Shown: piece after piece, positions 26,552 through 35,062 of the stretch
Layout: every line of letters starts with the position of its first letter
Numbering within the stretch: the stretch's first letter is position 1
From: CATOSP01 sp965197545
GTDB taxonomy: Bacteria > Chloroflexota > Dehalococcoidia > Lucifugimonadales > UBA3495
Length of the DNA: 64,000 nt
Assembly: GCA_965197545.1 (NCBI GenBank)
Contig: CBDANJ010000008.1
Coordinates: 1,674,001-1,738,000, forward strand
Reading direction: 5' to 3'
The notes under the pieces: generated by a model
What the model was told of the DNA's origin: nothing
Databases searched by the model: none
Seen by the model: the letters and a program-made list of their open reading frames with translations, nothing else
Translations under genes and position numbers: made by a program

Positions 26552-28816
26552 TCAAGTTCCCTTTACCATCTTCCGGTTCTTGAATAGAGGAGGTTCCACG
26601 TAAGCGCTGGGCGACGTCAACGCTTCGTCGACTATCTGCAATACCGCGGCTACGGCGGGGTTCGTCAGGACGTTGTCCCTCTTTTCCGCCGTGTCCATCA
26701 TGGGCGCGTAGTCGGGTTGTGAGGCGTTCTGTTCGTCGACGACCTCCGCGGCCTTCTTCAGACTCTCTTCGATGTCGCGGCGGCTGACTACTCCGTGGAG
26801 CAACCAGTTGGCGATAATCGCTCCGTCGATGCGCTCCGTCGCCCGGTCTTTCATCTCCTCGATATGGTCGAAGTTGGGGACGCCGCTGCACCCGATACCC
26901 CGATGCACCCAAGGCTCTACGTAGGCCAACATGCTGTGAGCATACCGGAGCAATTGCTCTTGCGCTGTCTCCGGGGCCTGGAGCTTGTTCGGGTCCAGCA
27001 GCGGGAATGTGAGGAGTGATTGCCTGGAAATGTTGGCTGGAGGCGTGTCCTCTATGGAGCGTTGCACCTCGTCGACGTCCACCATGTGATAGTGCATCGA
27101 ATGTATATCGCTGGGATACGGCGCGGGCACCCAGGCCGTGTTGCCGCCCGTGCGCGGGTGGTCGATCTTCTTTTCCAGCATCTCCGCCATGGCGCGGTTG
27201 CGCACCTGCATCCCCTTGCCAATCTTGCCGCGTTTGTGAAGCCCGGCCCTCACGCTCACGTCCACGTTGTGGCGTTCGTAACTGGTGTTGAATATTCCCT
27301 GGGTTAGATCGTCCCGGAGGTCCACCGGTCCGGCTTGCATCTGGACTCTAATCTGGGAGCCGGTGCGGTCCAGGAACCCGGTGTTGGTGAAGAAAGTCCG
27401 GCTTTGGCTGGCTTTCAGCGCCTCTTGTAGCTGAAGCGTCATTCCCAGTTCTTCGTTCATTATCCCGATCAGTATGGTCCCTTCCGGGATGCCTAGCTTG
27501 GATTCTATCGCCTGAAAGAGTCTGACCTGCTCCGCCACCTCTTCCGCGGTCTGGAGTTTGGGGGCCACCTGGTATACGTAACCTCTGCCGCTATTGGGAC
27601 CCCGCACCGGCAGGGCGGCGCCCCCTGGGCCCGCGGGCTCTCCGTTCGAACCCTTATCGTGAGAACAGGCGATGAGGGTGGTTAAGAATACCCCCAGAAT
27701 CCGCTCCGGTATCTCATCTCCGCCCACCGTAACCATGTCGGTGTACATGTGCAGCGACACGTTTCTCACCGACATAAGGCTGGTGGCCTTGAGGCGCTTT
27801 TGGTTGCCCGCAGTATCGGTGTAGGGCAGGTCGGAATTGATGGCCTTGAGGTTGCCCCTGGAGCCATAACCCTGAAGGTCTCCGCGAATGAGTCCCAGGT
27901 AGTTGCGTAGCGCAAGGACCATGTCATCCGCGTCCACTATGGCGACCGCGTCTTCGAAGTCGACGATGTTGGTGATGGCGGACTCGACGATGAGGTCCTT
28001 GAATTGCCCGTTTTCTTCGTTGACCTTGCCTCCTTCATAAAGAAGAAACTGTATCTTTAATCCATTGTCTTCCAGGAAGAACTCGGAGAGTTGGCCCTCC
28101 TCGTCCAGGTTGTAACCGAGGAACTTGTCGGGTTCCCGCAGGCCGACCTGCTTTCCGTCTGAAGTGTGGCCCACCAGGTCTTGGTTACCTTGGGAGTTGG
28201 GCCTTAGGGAGTACCCTGTGATATCTCCGAAGACCGCGCCTTCTTCCCATCCGGCGACGTAGCTGTCGAGAAATGCGTTGGTCTCCTCCACGACCATCTT
28301 CAGCCGCTGGGGACGTTGGCTGTCGCGGTCTATCTCGGGACGAATGTCGCTGAGGAAGTAGGCGTCGTAAAGGCTGCCCCACCGGGCGTTGGCCCCACCG
28401 ACGGCCATGCTGGCGTTGGTGACCGGGGTGACCAACTCTGGCCCGTTCTGGTCCATTTCGGGGTCGAGCTGTGGCACCGTCATCCGGAAGTCTATCTGAC
28501 TTTCCGGGCTTAGGTAGCCGATTTCAACCAGAAACTCCGCCAGTCCTCTGGCGTCCTGGTCCGCGGATGCGGGGCTGGGCGTCCAGCCAGCATCGCGTTT
28601 CTTCGTGTAATACTCGTCGATCTTGGACTGGAATTCGGACCTCTTGTCCAAGAGATCACGGTTCCTGGGCGCGAATTCTTGAACAAGACTGCCCAGCATC
28701 TGGAAGATGTCGTCCGCTGACCAACGGGTTCCCTTTGCCGCTTCGTCCCGAACGAATTCATACAGGACCTGTGTGATCTCCATTTGTGCGCCGGATTCCA
28801 GGGTTACGGTTGCCAT
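26552..28816 (-). CDS. glcB: Malate synthase G
   Basis: 754 residues, close to the usual size of the monomeric G isoform (about 720-730). It condenses glyoxylate with acetyl-CoA to malate. Recognisable segments are ANARWGSLYDAYFLSD, the catalytic-Arg region SLMSVRNVSLHM (about residue 348), the metal-ligand region GIMNEELGMT (about 451) and FFTNTGFLDRTG (about 480), HPRTGGNTAWVPAPYPSDIHSMHYH and the CoA/catalytic Asp region EMKDRATERIDGAIIANWLLHG (given here in two parts, MKDRATE then IIANWLLHG, about 653). A start at ATG 28816 follows GGAG. No isocitrate lyase is in the window, so glyoxylate may come from glycolate, allantoin or other routes. Reads divergently from the DUF1800 cassette. Confidence 0.93.
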   Translation of the reverse strand: MATVTLESGAQMEITQVLYEFVRDEAAKGTRWSADDIFQMLGSLVQEFAPRNRDLLDKRSEFQSKIDEYYTKKRDAGWTPSPASADQDARGLAEFLVEIGYLSPESQIDFRMTVPQLDPEMDQNGPELVTPVTNASMAVGGANARWGSLYDAYFLSDIRPEIDRDSQRPQRLKMVVEETNAFLDSYVAGWEEGAVFGDITGYSLRPNSQGNQDLVGHTSDGKQVGLREPDKFLGYNLDEEGQLSEFFLEDNGLKIQFLLYEGGKVNEENGQFKDLIVESAITNIVDFEDAVAIVDADDMVLALRNYLGLIRGDLQGYGSRGNLKAINSDLPYTDTAGNQKRLKATSLMSVRNVSLHMYTDMVTVGGDEIPERILGVFLTTLIACSHDKGSNGEPAGPGGAALPVRGPNSGRGYVYQVAPKLQTAEEVAEQVRLFQAIESKLGIPEGTILIGIMNEELGMTLQLQEALKASQSRTFFTNTGFLDRTGSQIRVQMQAGPVDLRDDLTQGIFNTSYERHNVDVSVRAGLHKRGKIGKGMQVRNRAMAEMLEKKIDHPRTGGNTAWVPAPYPSDIHSMHYHMVDVDEVQRSIEDTPPANISRQSLLTFPLLDPNKLQAPETAQEQLLRYAHSMLAYVEPWVHRGIGCSGVPNFDHIEEMKDRATERIDGAIIANWLLHGVVSRRDIEESLKKAAEVVDEQNASQPDYAPMMDTAEKRDNVLTNPAVAAVLQIVDEALTSPSAYVEPPLFKNRKMVKGT

Positions 28817-29203
28817 GTTCCCGCTCCGTATGACATGTGTGGAATCGTAGAAATACCCCCGGCCAACACGTCAGCCCACGAAATGCCGTGCTGCCAAAGG
28901 GTCAGACCCCGGGAGATATGGGCTCTAATCGTCCAACTATATAGAGACCGCTGTCGACTCGGGTGAATTCACGCGCCTAAGACAACTCTAGGAGCCTTTT
29001 TCGAAGCTGTCAAACTGTTGCTCACCTCGGTTTTAGGTGAGAGATTATCATCTAATATGTGTATTTCTATGATACTGCCTCGGCCCCATTGACAGAGGAT
29101 GGCCGGTATCGTATCGTCTTACGTGACAAATTGCGCGAAACGTGGACTTAACTAGGAAAGTGCGTACCCCTGGAACAAAGTTACTTTATAAGGAGACTTG
29201 CAT
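28817..29203. other. Divergent intergenic region with hairpin
   Basis: 387 bp, AT-richer than the coding sequence, between glcB and the DUF1800 gene. It has a 7-bp hairpin (CTCACCT at 29021-29027 with AGGTGAG at 29035-29041) not followed by a T-run, and a good sigma-70-like promoter reading right. No gene or RNA family is recognised. Confidence 0.5.
29089..29117 (+). promoter_or_regulatory. Putative sigma-70-type promoter of the DUF1800 cassette
   Basis: Perfect -35 TTGACA (29089-29094), 17-bp spacer, -10-like TATCGT (29112-29117), upstream of the DUF1800 start at 29204 and its AGGAG site at 29191. Confidence 0.45.
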
Positions 29204-30604
29204 ATGTCAAACAAGGAAGTTCGCGCTGAATTAGCTCACCTGATGCGCCGCGCAGGGTTCGGAGCTACCACGGAGGAGCTTGACCGGTTCGAGTCAATGG
29301 GCTACGAGGCCACGGTCGACGAACTGGTCAATCCCCCTGAAGAGCAGCCCGCGGGCGAAATGGCCCTCCTGCTCCGGTACATGCCAGGCTGTCTGCTCCC
29401 AGGGGGCGTGCCTCTCCCGGGACAGTACAACTGGATGTACAACATGATCACCACCCAGAGGCCCCTTGAAGAGAAGGTCGCCCTCTTCTGGCACCACGTT
29501 TTCGCCACTGGCAACTCCAAGGTTGATAACTGCGACCAGATGCTCGAGCAGCTGGTCATGTTCCGCCGCTACGGCACCGGCAATTACCGCGAAATGCTGG
29601 TGCAAGTATCCAAGAATCCGGCCATGATCTACTGGCTGGACAACAACGAGAACCACCGGGACGCCGTCAACGAGAACTGGGGACGCGAGCTTCTGGAGCT
29701 CTTCTCCATGGGCGTCAGCAACTACACCGAAGTGGACGTACGGGAAGCCTCCCGCGCCTTCACCGGCTGGACCATCATGCCCAAACTCCCCCGCCAGCCC
29801 TTCGGACGGTTCCCGTGGTCGTTTGAGTACCTGGCCGAGGACCACGACGACGGCGAGAAGACCTTCCTGGGCCACTCCGGCAAACTCAACGGTGAGGACA
29901 TCATCGACATCATCGTGAAGGAGCCGGCCACCGCCCGGTTCATCTGCCGCCACCTTTACAATTTCTTCGTGGCCGACGAGGTCCAGGTTCCCGCGTGGAC
30001 CATTGAGCCCGCCCGCGACGAAGAGGCCCTGGACATGATGTGCACCGCGTTCGAAGAGTCCGGCTACGAGATGAAGGCCGTCCTCAAGCTCATGTTCAAC
30101 TCCGAGTTCTTTAGGAACGCCCGCTACTCCAAGATCAAGAGCCCGGCTGAAGTCGTCGCCAGCACCCTGAGGCTGGTCGGCACCTACCGGACTCCCGAAC
30201 CGAGCATACCCGACATAGGCCCGCAGGCTGGCTACATGGGCCAGTCTTTGCTGGACCCGCCCAGCGTTGAGGGTTGGTACACCGGCTCCGAGTGGATCAA
30301 CAGCGGCTCGCTCCTAGCCCGGATCAACTACGTGGCCGACCGCGTCGCCGACACGTCCTTGCCCGGTGTACAGAGGATCATCGAGTCCATGAAGACCGAA
30401 GGAATCTCGACGCCAGAGCAACTAATCGAGGCGTCCTTGGAGCACATGGGATACCTGGAGATCGGTGAGGAGACCCGCCAACAGCTCATGGACCACGCCA
30501 AGACCGAGGGCAACATGGACTGGAACGACGAGGAAGCCGCCGGTGTCCGCGTCGGTGAGATGCTCGCCCTGGTCGGCGCCACCACCGAGTACCAGTTCGG
30601 CTAA
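29204..30604 (+). CDS. DUF1800 family protein (cassette 1)
   Basis: 466 residues. The ATG at 29204 follows AGGAG by 8 nt. It has the DUF1800 hallmarks: N-terminal LMRRAGFGAT, the LFWHHVFATGNSKV segment, MIYWLDNNENHRD, ENWGRELLELFSMGVSNYTE, ASRAFTGW, FLGHSGKLNGEDIIDII, and the SVEGWYTGSEWINS C-terminal motif. The family has unknown function and nearly always pairs with DUF1501. I see no signal peptide or Tat motif at the N-terminus, which is unusual because the family is often exported. First gene of a DUF1800-DUF1501-NHL cassette; the paralogous cassette at 51931-55568 has the same order. Confidence 0.92.
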   Translation: MSNKEVRAELAHLMRRAGFGATTEELDRFESMGYEATVDELVNPPEEQPAGEMALLLRYMPGCLLPGGVPLPGQYNWMYNMITTQRPLEEKVALFWHHVFATGNSKVDNCDQMLEQLVMFRRYGTGNYREMLVQVSKNPAMIYWLDNNENHRDAVNENWGRELLELFSMGVSNYTEVDVREASRAFTGWTIMPKLPRQPFGRFPWSFEYLAEDHDDGEKTFLGHSGKLNGEDIIDIIVKEPATARFICRHLYNFFVADEVQVPAWTIEPARDEEALDMMCTAFEESGYEMKAVLKLMFNSEFFRNARYSKIKSPAEVVASTLRLVGTYRTPEPSIPDIGPQAGYMGQSLLDPPSVEGWYTGSEWINSGSLLARINYVADRVADTSLPGVQRIIESMKTEGISTPEQLIEASLEHMGYLEIGEETRQQLMDHAKTEGNMDWNDEEAAGVRVGEMLALVGATTEYQFG

Positions 30605-30712
30605 CCCTCACCCCAGCCCTCTCCCAGAGGGAGAGGAAGGAACAAGCAGTCATTCCCCCAGGGGGTAGGCTCAAGTCCCTTCTCCCTGGGGGAGAAGGTC
30701 AGGATGAGGGGG
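30605..30712. repeat. Compound palindromic repeat between cassette genes
   Basis: Begins CCCTCACCCCAGCCCTCTCC then AGGGAGAGG, and ends with a second palindrome CCTTCTCCC...GGGAGAAGG followed by TCAGGATGAGGG. The two arm types are the same as those in the element at 14125-14256 and the copies at 16043 and 25696. It occupies most of the 146-bp gap between the DUF1800 and DUF1501 genes. Confidence 0.8.
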
Positions 30713-30750
30713 AAAGCCCCTCGCAGACAAGAACCCAAAAGGAGCGATAT

Positions 30751-31878
30751 ATGACCTCTACGAAGAAAGACCCAGTCATCGTAGTCTTGCAGCTCACCGG
30801 CGGCAACGACTACTTCAACACCGTCATCCCCTACAACGACCCCCTCTACTACGACAACCGCCCCGCCGTGGCCTACCGGCAGGAAGACATCATCAAAGTC
30901 GATGACACCCTCGGCTTCAACCCCGCCATGGGCCCCATCAAGCAGCTTTACGACCAGGGCAAGGTCGCCGTTCTCCACGGCATCGGCTACGCCGACTCCC
31001 CCAGGTCCCACTTCCGCTCCATGGACATCTGGCACACCTGCGAGCCGGACAAGGTCGGCACCGAGGGTTGGGCCGGCAGGCTCGCCCGCGAGCTCGACCC
31101 CAACAAGGAGAACGTCCTTACCGCCATCAACTTCGGCCATGGCCTCCCCCGCGCCCTGGTGGTCCCCGGAGTCCCCGTCGCCGCCATCGCCGACCTGGAG
31201 ACCTACGGCGTACTCACCGGCATCAGTGACGAGTCCCAGCGCCTGAAGGCCCTGGACCTGTTCGCACGCATGTACTCCCCCGCCGTCGGATCCGGAATGG
31301 TCACCGACTACCTCCGCTCCACCGGCATGGAAGCCATGACCGGCGCGGACATCGTCAAGGTAGCCCCCGAGATGTACTCCTCCAGCGTCGAGTACCCCAA
31401 CTCCCCCATCGCCGCTCACCTGAAGGACATCGCTCAGGTCTACCTGGCCGACCTGGGCACCCGCATCTTCTACACCCAGCACGGCTCCTTCGACACCCAC
31501 GCCGGCGAGGCTGGCGCGCATCCCACCCTGTGGAAGGACGTCTCGGAAGGCGTCTCCGCCTTCTTCGAAGACCTCCACGCCCACGGCCAGGGTGACAACG
31601 TGGTCATGTACCTCTTCACCGAGTTCGGACGCCGGGTCCACGACAACGGATCGGGCACGGACCACGGCGCGGCCGGCGCGGCCTTCGCCATCGGCGACCC
31701 GGTCAAGGGCGGCATGTACGGCCGGTACCCCTCGGCCAAGGCCGAGGACCTGGAACAGGGCGACCTGGTCCCCAACTACGACTTCCGCGGCGGCTACACC
31801 ACCATCCTGGAAGACTGGTTCGGCATGGACGCCAAGCCCATCGTCAACGGCTCTTTCGAGAAGCATAGCTTCCTTTAA
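30751..31878 (+). CDS. DUF1501 family protein (cassette 1)
   Basis: 375 residues of the DUF1501 (sulfatase/alkaline-phosphatase-like fold) family: VVLQLTGGNDYFNTVIPY, the HFRSMDIWHTCEPD segment, VFYTQHGSFDTH-type motif (here IFYTQHGSFDTHAGE), VVMYLFTEFGRRVHDNGSGTDHGA and the C-terminal LEDWFG. Metal-ligand-like Asp/His residues are conserved but activity is not established for the family. No Tat or Sec signal is seen. Start ATG follows AAAAGGAGCG. It is the second gene of the cassette and probably acts with the DUF1800 protein. Confidence 0.92.
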   Translation: MTSTKKDPVIVVLQLTGGNDYFNTVIPYNDPLYYDNRPAVAYRQEDIIKVDDTLGFNPAMGPIKQLYDQGKVAVLHGIGYADSPRSHFRSMDIWHTCEPDKVGTEGWAGRLARELDPNKENVLTAINFGHGLPRALVVPGVPVAAIADLETYGVLTGISDESQRLKALDLFARMYSPAVGSGMVTDYLRSTGMEAMTGADIVKVAPEMYSSSVEYPNSPIAAHLKDIAQVYLADLGTRIFYTQHGSFDTHAGEAGAHPTLWKDVSEGVSAFFEDLHAHGQGDNVVMYLFTEFGRRVHDNGSGTDHGAAGAAFAIGDPVKGGMYGRYPSAKAEDLEQGDLVPNYDFRGGYTTILEDWFGMDAKPIVNGSFEKHSFL

Positions 31879-31911
31879 GCCGCATCAGCACTGATTCATG
31901 GAGGATAGAAC

Positions 31912-32976
31912 ATGGCGGAAATAACGATAGCCCCTGGCCGATGCTGGCAGTATAGCCACTACGTAGGCCGCCAGGGCGGCGCTGGCACCGGATTTGGCCA
32001 GCCCAACGGTATCGCCCTCGGGAGCGGCGACGTAATGTACGTGGCCAACCGGGGCGGGAACGGCCGCATCTCCAAGGTCACCGTCGGCGAAGAGTTCATC
32101 CGTGAATTCGGACGGGCCGAGGACAATGGCGAGGACAAGTTCGTCTGGCTGTCCGCCATCGCGGTGGACCAGGACGAGAACGTCTACGCCGCCGACGAGT
32201 GGCTGCACCGGATCACCGTGTTCAACAGCGACGGTGATGTCGTCAACACCTGGGGCGAACAGGGCGACGCCGAAGGGCAGTTGAGCGGCCCCACAGGTCT
32301 GGCGTTCGACGCCGACAACAACGTTTGGATCGTCAACAGCCTGAACAGCCGGATCCAGAAGTTCTCCACAGACGGGGAATACCTGGGCGGCTTCGGCTCC
32401 AAAGGCAGCGAAGAAGGCGAGTTGGACCTCCCCTGGGGTATCACCATAGACCCCGAGGGCGATCTGTACATCGCCGACTGGCGCAACCACCGGGTGCAGA
32501 AATTCAACTCCGATGGCAGCCATATAATGACCTTCGGCTCGGGCAAGAAGACTGGCGTCGCTCCCGACGGCGGCACCCCCTACAGCCACACCTTCCAGTC
32601 GCGCACCGAGGTCAACCCCAAGGACCTGAACCACCCCACCGGCATAGCGGTCGACGGGGATGGCGATGTCTACGTGGTCGACTGGATGAATGAGCGGGTG
32701 GTGATCTTCGACCGCGTTGGTGAGCCCGTGGCAACCCTGCGCGGCGACGCCTCCGGTCTGTCCAAGTGGGCGCAGCTTTCCATCAACGCCAACCCGGACA
32801 TGGCCAAGGCCCGTAGGCGGGTCAAGAACCCTGAGATCCAGAACTACTTCCGGATGCCCGTCGCTTGCGCATTTGACCGGCAGAACGACCGGTTGCTCGT
32901 AGCTGACACCCTGCGCAGCCGCGTGCAGGTGTATTACAAGGACCGGGAGTACATGGACCCCCAGTTCAACCTCTAG
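31912..32976 (+). CDS. NHL-repeat beta-propeller protein (cassette 1)
   Basis: 354 residues forming a likely six-bladed NHL propeller. Repeats show the pattern xPxGIAVDxxGxVYVADxxNxRVQxFxxDG, for example GITIDPEGDLYIADWRNHRV and GIAVDGDGDVYVVDWMNERV. No signal peptide is apparent. NHL propellers bind proteins, RNA or small molecules or act as lyases; the role here is unknown. GGAGG precedes the ATG, 33 bp after the DUF1501 gene. It is the last gene before a strong terminator. Confidence 0.92.
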   Translation: MAEITIAPGRCWQYSHYVGRQGGAGTGFGQPNGIALGSGDVMYVANRGGNGRISKVTVGEEFIREFGRAEDNGEDKFVWLSAIAVDQDENVYAADEWLHRITVFNSDGDVVNTWGEQGDAEGQLSGPTGLAFDADNNVWIVNSLNSRIQKFSTDGEYLGGFGSKGSEEGELDLPWGITIDPEGDLYIADWRNHRVQKFNSDGSHIMTFGSGKKTGVAPDGGTPYSHTFQSRTEVNPKDLNHPTGIAVDGDGDVYVVDWMNERVVIFDRVGEPVATLRGDASGLSKWAQLSINANPDMAKARRRVKNPEIQNYFRMPVACAFDRQNDRLLVADTLRSRVQVYYKDREYMDPQFNL

Positions 32977-33019
32977 GAACGCTTCGGCTTAGCCTGGACC
33001 GGCCCAAGCAGGAACCAAA

Positions 33020-33052
33020 AACCGGGGCCTCGATAGGATCGAGGCCCCGGTT
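33020..33052. terminator. Bidirectional intrinsic terminator
   Basis: Perfect 15-bp GC-rich stem (33020-33034 with 33038-33052) with a 3-nt loop; the minus-strand transcript continues into a run of five U. It separates the convergent NHL and BNR-repeat genes. Confidence 0.88.
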
Positions 33053-33080
33053 TGCGTTTACGGAATTTCGCTGTCGCGGT

Positions 33081-34088
33081 TTAGCCCTTTGCCACCGCCA
33101 GCGCTCCCACGGCCACGGTGGGAAGCTTGACCGGCAACTCCTGCCAGCTCTCACCCTGGTCTTGACTGCAAAACAGCCTCCCTCCGTCGGTGCCTGCATA
33201 GATGCGGCCTGGACTGTCAACGTCCCATTCGAAGGCTACGACCATGTCTGACGGGTTCTCGCCCTGTCCCAACTCTTCCACCAGGGACCAACTACCCCCT
33301 CCGTTGGTGGAGCGGTAGAACTGAGGGTCCTTCCTGCCCGCGTTGGCCGACACGGTGACTAACACCAGGTCCGCGTCATTCGGGTCGGCGGCTATGTGCA
33401 GCGTGTAGCGACGGTCCAGACCCGTGTTGATGAGTTCCCAGTTGTCTCCCTCGTCGTCCGTTCTGTAGGGGGCGAGGGCGGTTGCTACGTAGACCGTGTT
33501 TGGCCTGCTTGGGCTGAGATTCACGCAGTGGATGTCGTCGTTCAGGCCTGGTAACTGCTTCCAGGTCGCTCCGCCATCGTGAGTGCTGACCATCCCTCCC
33601 ACTTCGATACCGGCGAACATGCACGACGGCCCAAGGGGCGACATGCGCAGGTCGCGTATATGTGAGTCCCGTGTCTCCGCATGGAAACCCCAGTCCTTGG
33701 ATTCAGGGACCGCCCTAAAACCGGCGCATTCTTGCCAACTGGCCCCGCTGTCGTTGGACTGGAACAGGGCCGCCGGTTCGCTGCCGACATAGACCGTCCC
33801 AGGGTCCGAGGGATGGGCCAACACGCTGTGGGCGTAGGGTGTGGGGTATGAACCCAGGTGTTGCCATGTTAACCCGGCGTCGTCGGTGCGGTAGACTCCA
33901 GCCTCATAGGCTGCCAGGAAGGCCCGCTTTGGATCAATGGGGCTGGCCGACAATCGGGACGCCGCGTGGGGCAGTGGTGTAACCGGCCCTTGATGCCAGG
34001 ACTTGCCTTCGTCTTCAGTGAACACGGCGCATACGCCGTCGTGCATCCCGACGTAGATTCTATGGTTTAGCCTGCCATTCTGTGACAT
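33081..34088 (-). CDS. BNR/sortilin-type beta-propeller protein (Ycf48-like)
   Basis: 335 residues with repeated Asp-box (BNR) motifs of the form SxDxGxxW: TEDEGKSWHQ, TDDAGLTWQHL, SNDSGASWQE, THDGGATWKQL, TDDEGDNWELI, STNGGGSWSLV and SQDQGESWQEL. This is a seven-bladed WD40/YVTN/BNR-like propeller; relatives are glycosidase-like or assembly factors, and no catalytic sialidase residues are evident. No signal peptide. GGGGGAGAG precedes the ATG. Next to the NHL cassette, but convergent with it. Confidence 0.9.
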   Translation of the reverse strand: MSQNGRLNHRIYVGMHDGVCAVFTEDEGKSWHQGPVTPLPHAASRLSASPIDPKRAFLAAYEAGVYRTDDAGLTWQHLGSYPTPYAHSVLAHPSDPGTVYVGSEPAALFQSNDSGASWQECAGFRAVPESKDWGFHAETRDSHIRDLRMSPLGPSCMFAGIEVGGMVSTHDGGATWKQLPGLNDDIHCVNLSPSRPNTVYVATALAPYRTDDEGDNWELINTGLDRRYTLHIAADPNDADLVLVTVSANAGRKDPQFYRSTNGGGSWSLVEELGQGENPSDMVVAFEWDVDSPGRIYAGTDGGRLFCSQDQGESWQELPVKLPTVAVGALAVAKG

Positions 34089-34175
34089 GGTCTCTCCCCC
34101 AAACGGATGTATCTTTGGACTTTCTCTATATGTTGTGAGATCGCCGAGTTCGTCAAGAGTGGACGTACCAAAGCC

Positions 34176-34775
34176 CTAAGCTCCCCAACCGTTCCCCCAA
34201 CGGCCATCGAACGCCACCTCATCGAGCGGCCTGCGTCTCGTTGGACCGTATCTGGTCCCTTCGGCGGGAAACCCTATAGGTAGCAATGCGGCGGTGGAGA
34301 CCTCATCGGGAATGCCCAGGATTTCCTTGATGTCCGCCTCAAACCGTGATTGTCGGGTGGTCAACACGCTGGCCAACCCTAGCCCCCGCGCCGCCAGCAA
34401 TATGTTTTGGACTGCCGGATATATGGAGGCGCCCGAGCCTAGTCCACCCCTGAGGCAGGCAACGATCAACACCGGTACGTCGTCCAGGTGGTCTTCCAGG
34501 TGTTGAGCCAACCGGTAAACTCGCCTCTGTTGTCCCGTCATGTCATCCCGGATGTCGAACCTTGATCCGGTCCGATACAGGTCGCCAATCTTGCGCCGGA
34601 TTTCCGGGTCCCGCACGACGATGAAGCTCCAACCCTGCTGGACTCCGCCTGACGGGGCCTTGATCGCAGCCTGTAGGACCCGGGTGATCATATCGTCGGG
34701 CACCGGGTCGGGCTTAAACCGGCGCAGTCCCCTCTGGGTGTCAATAGCCTCGAACAGGCCAATTTCATCGGGCAT
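34176..34775 (-). CDS. Nitroreductase family protein
   Basis: 199 residues of the FMN-dependent nitroreductase fold: N-terminal RGLRRFKPDPVPDDMI, IKAPSGGVQQGWSFIVV (FMN phosphate and ring contacts), the LAARGLGLASVLTT helix and the C-terminal PIGFPAEG..YGPTRRRPLDEV segment. It likely reduces nitro, quinone or enone substrates with NAD(P)H, or is related to BluB-like enzymes; the substrate is not determinable. AAGGAG precedes the ATG by 8 nt. Located between the BNR gene (same strand) and the selenoprotein gene (divergent). Confidence 0.9.
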   Translation of the reverse strand: MPDEIGLFEAIDTQRGLRRFKPDPVPDDMITRVLQAAIKAPSGGVQQGWSFIVVRDPEIRRKIGDLYRTGSRFDIRDDMTGQQRRVYRLAQHLEDHLDDVPVLIVACLRGGLGSGASIYPAVQNILLAARGLGLASVLTTRQSRFEADIKEILGIPDEVSTAALLPIGFPAEGTRYGPTRRRPLDEVAFDGRWGNGWGA

Positions 34776-34920
34776 GTGATGCTCCTTTGTACCCGACTCC
34801 CTTGTGGATCGTGGTGGTCTGCGAAAGCCGGGGAAGTCCGGTATCTATATCGTTGAGACCAATCCTACCATAGTGGTGATGAGATTTGCGGCGCAGCCGG
34901 AGTACCCACCTTGCCTCCAG

Positions 34921-34949
34921 TTGACGAGCACTTGCCAGCCACGTAGACT
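34921..34949 (+). promoter_or_regulatory. Candidate promoter of the selenoprotein gene
   Basis: -35-like TTGACG (34921-34926), 17-bp spacer, -10-like TAGACT (34944-34949), about 115 bp before the start at 35063. The rest of the 287-bp divergent gap (34776-35062) shows no other feature. Confidence 0.35.
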
Positions 34950-35062
34950 CCCCTCATATTATGGCGCGTAATCGTGGGGTCTCTCCAGCGGAGACTAACT
35001 ATGCGAGCGACTGAGTTACCGGCTAGCGATACCTTCGAGTCCACACCAATAGGAGAATAGGT

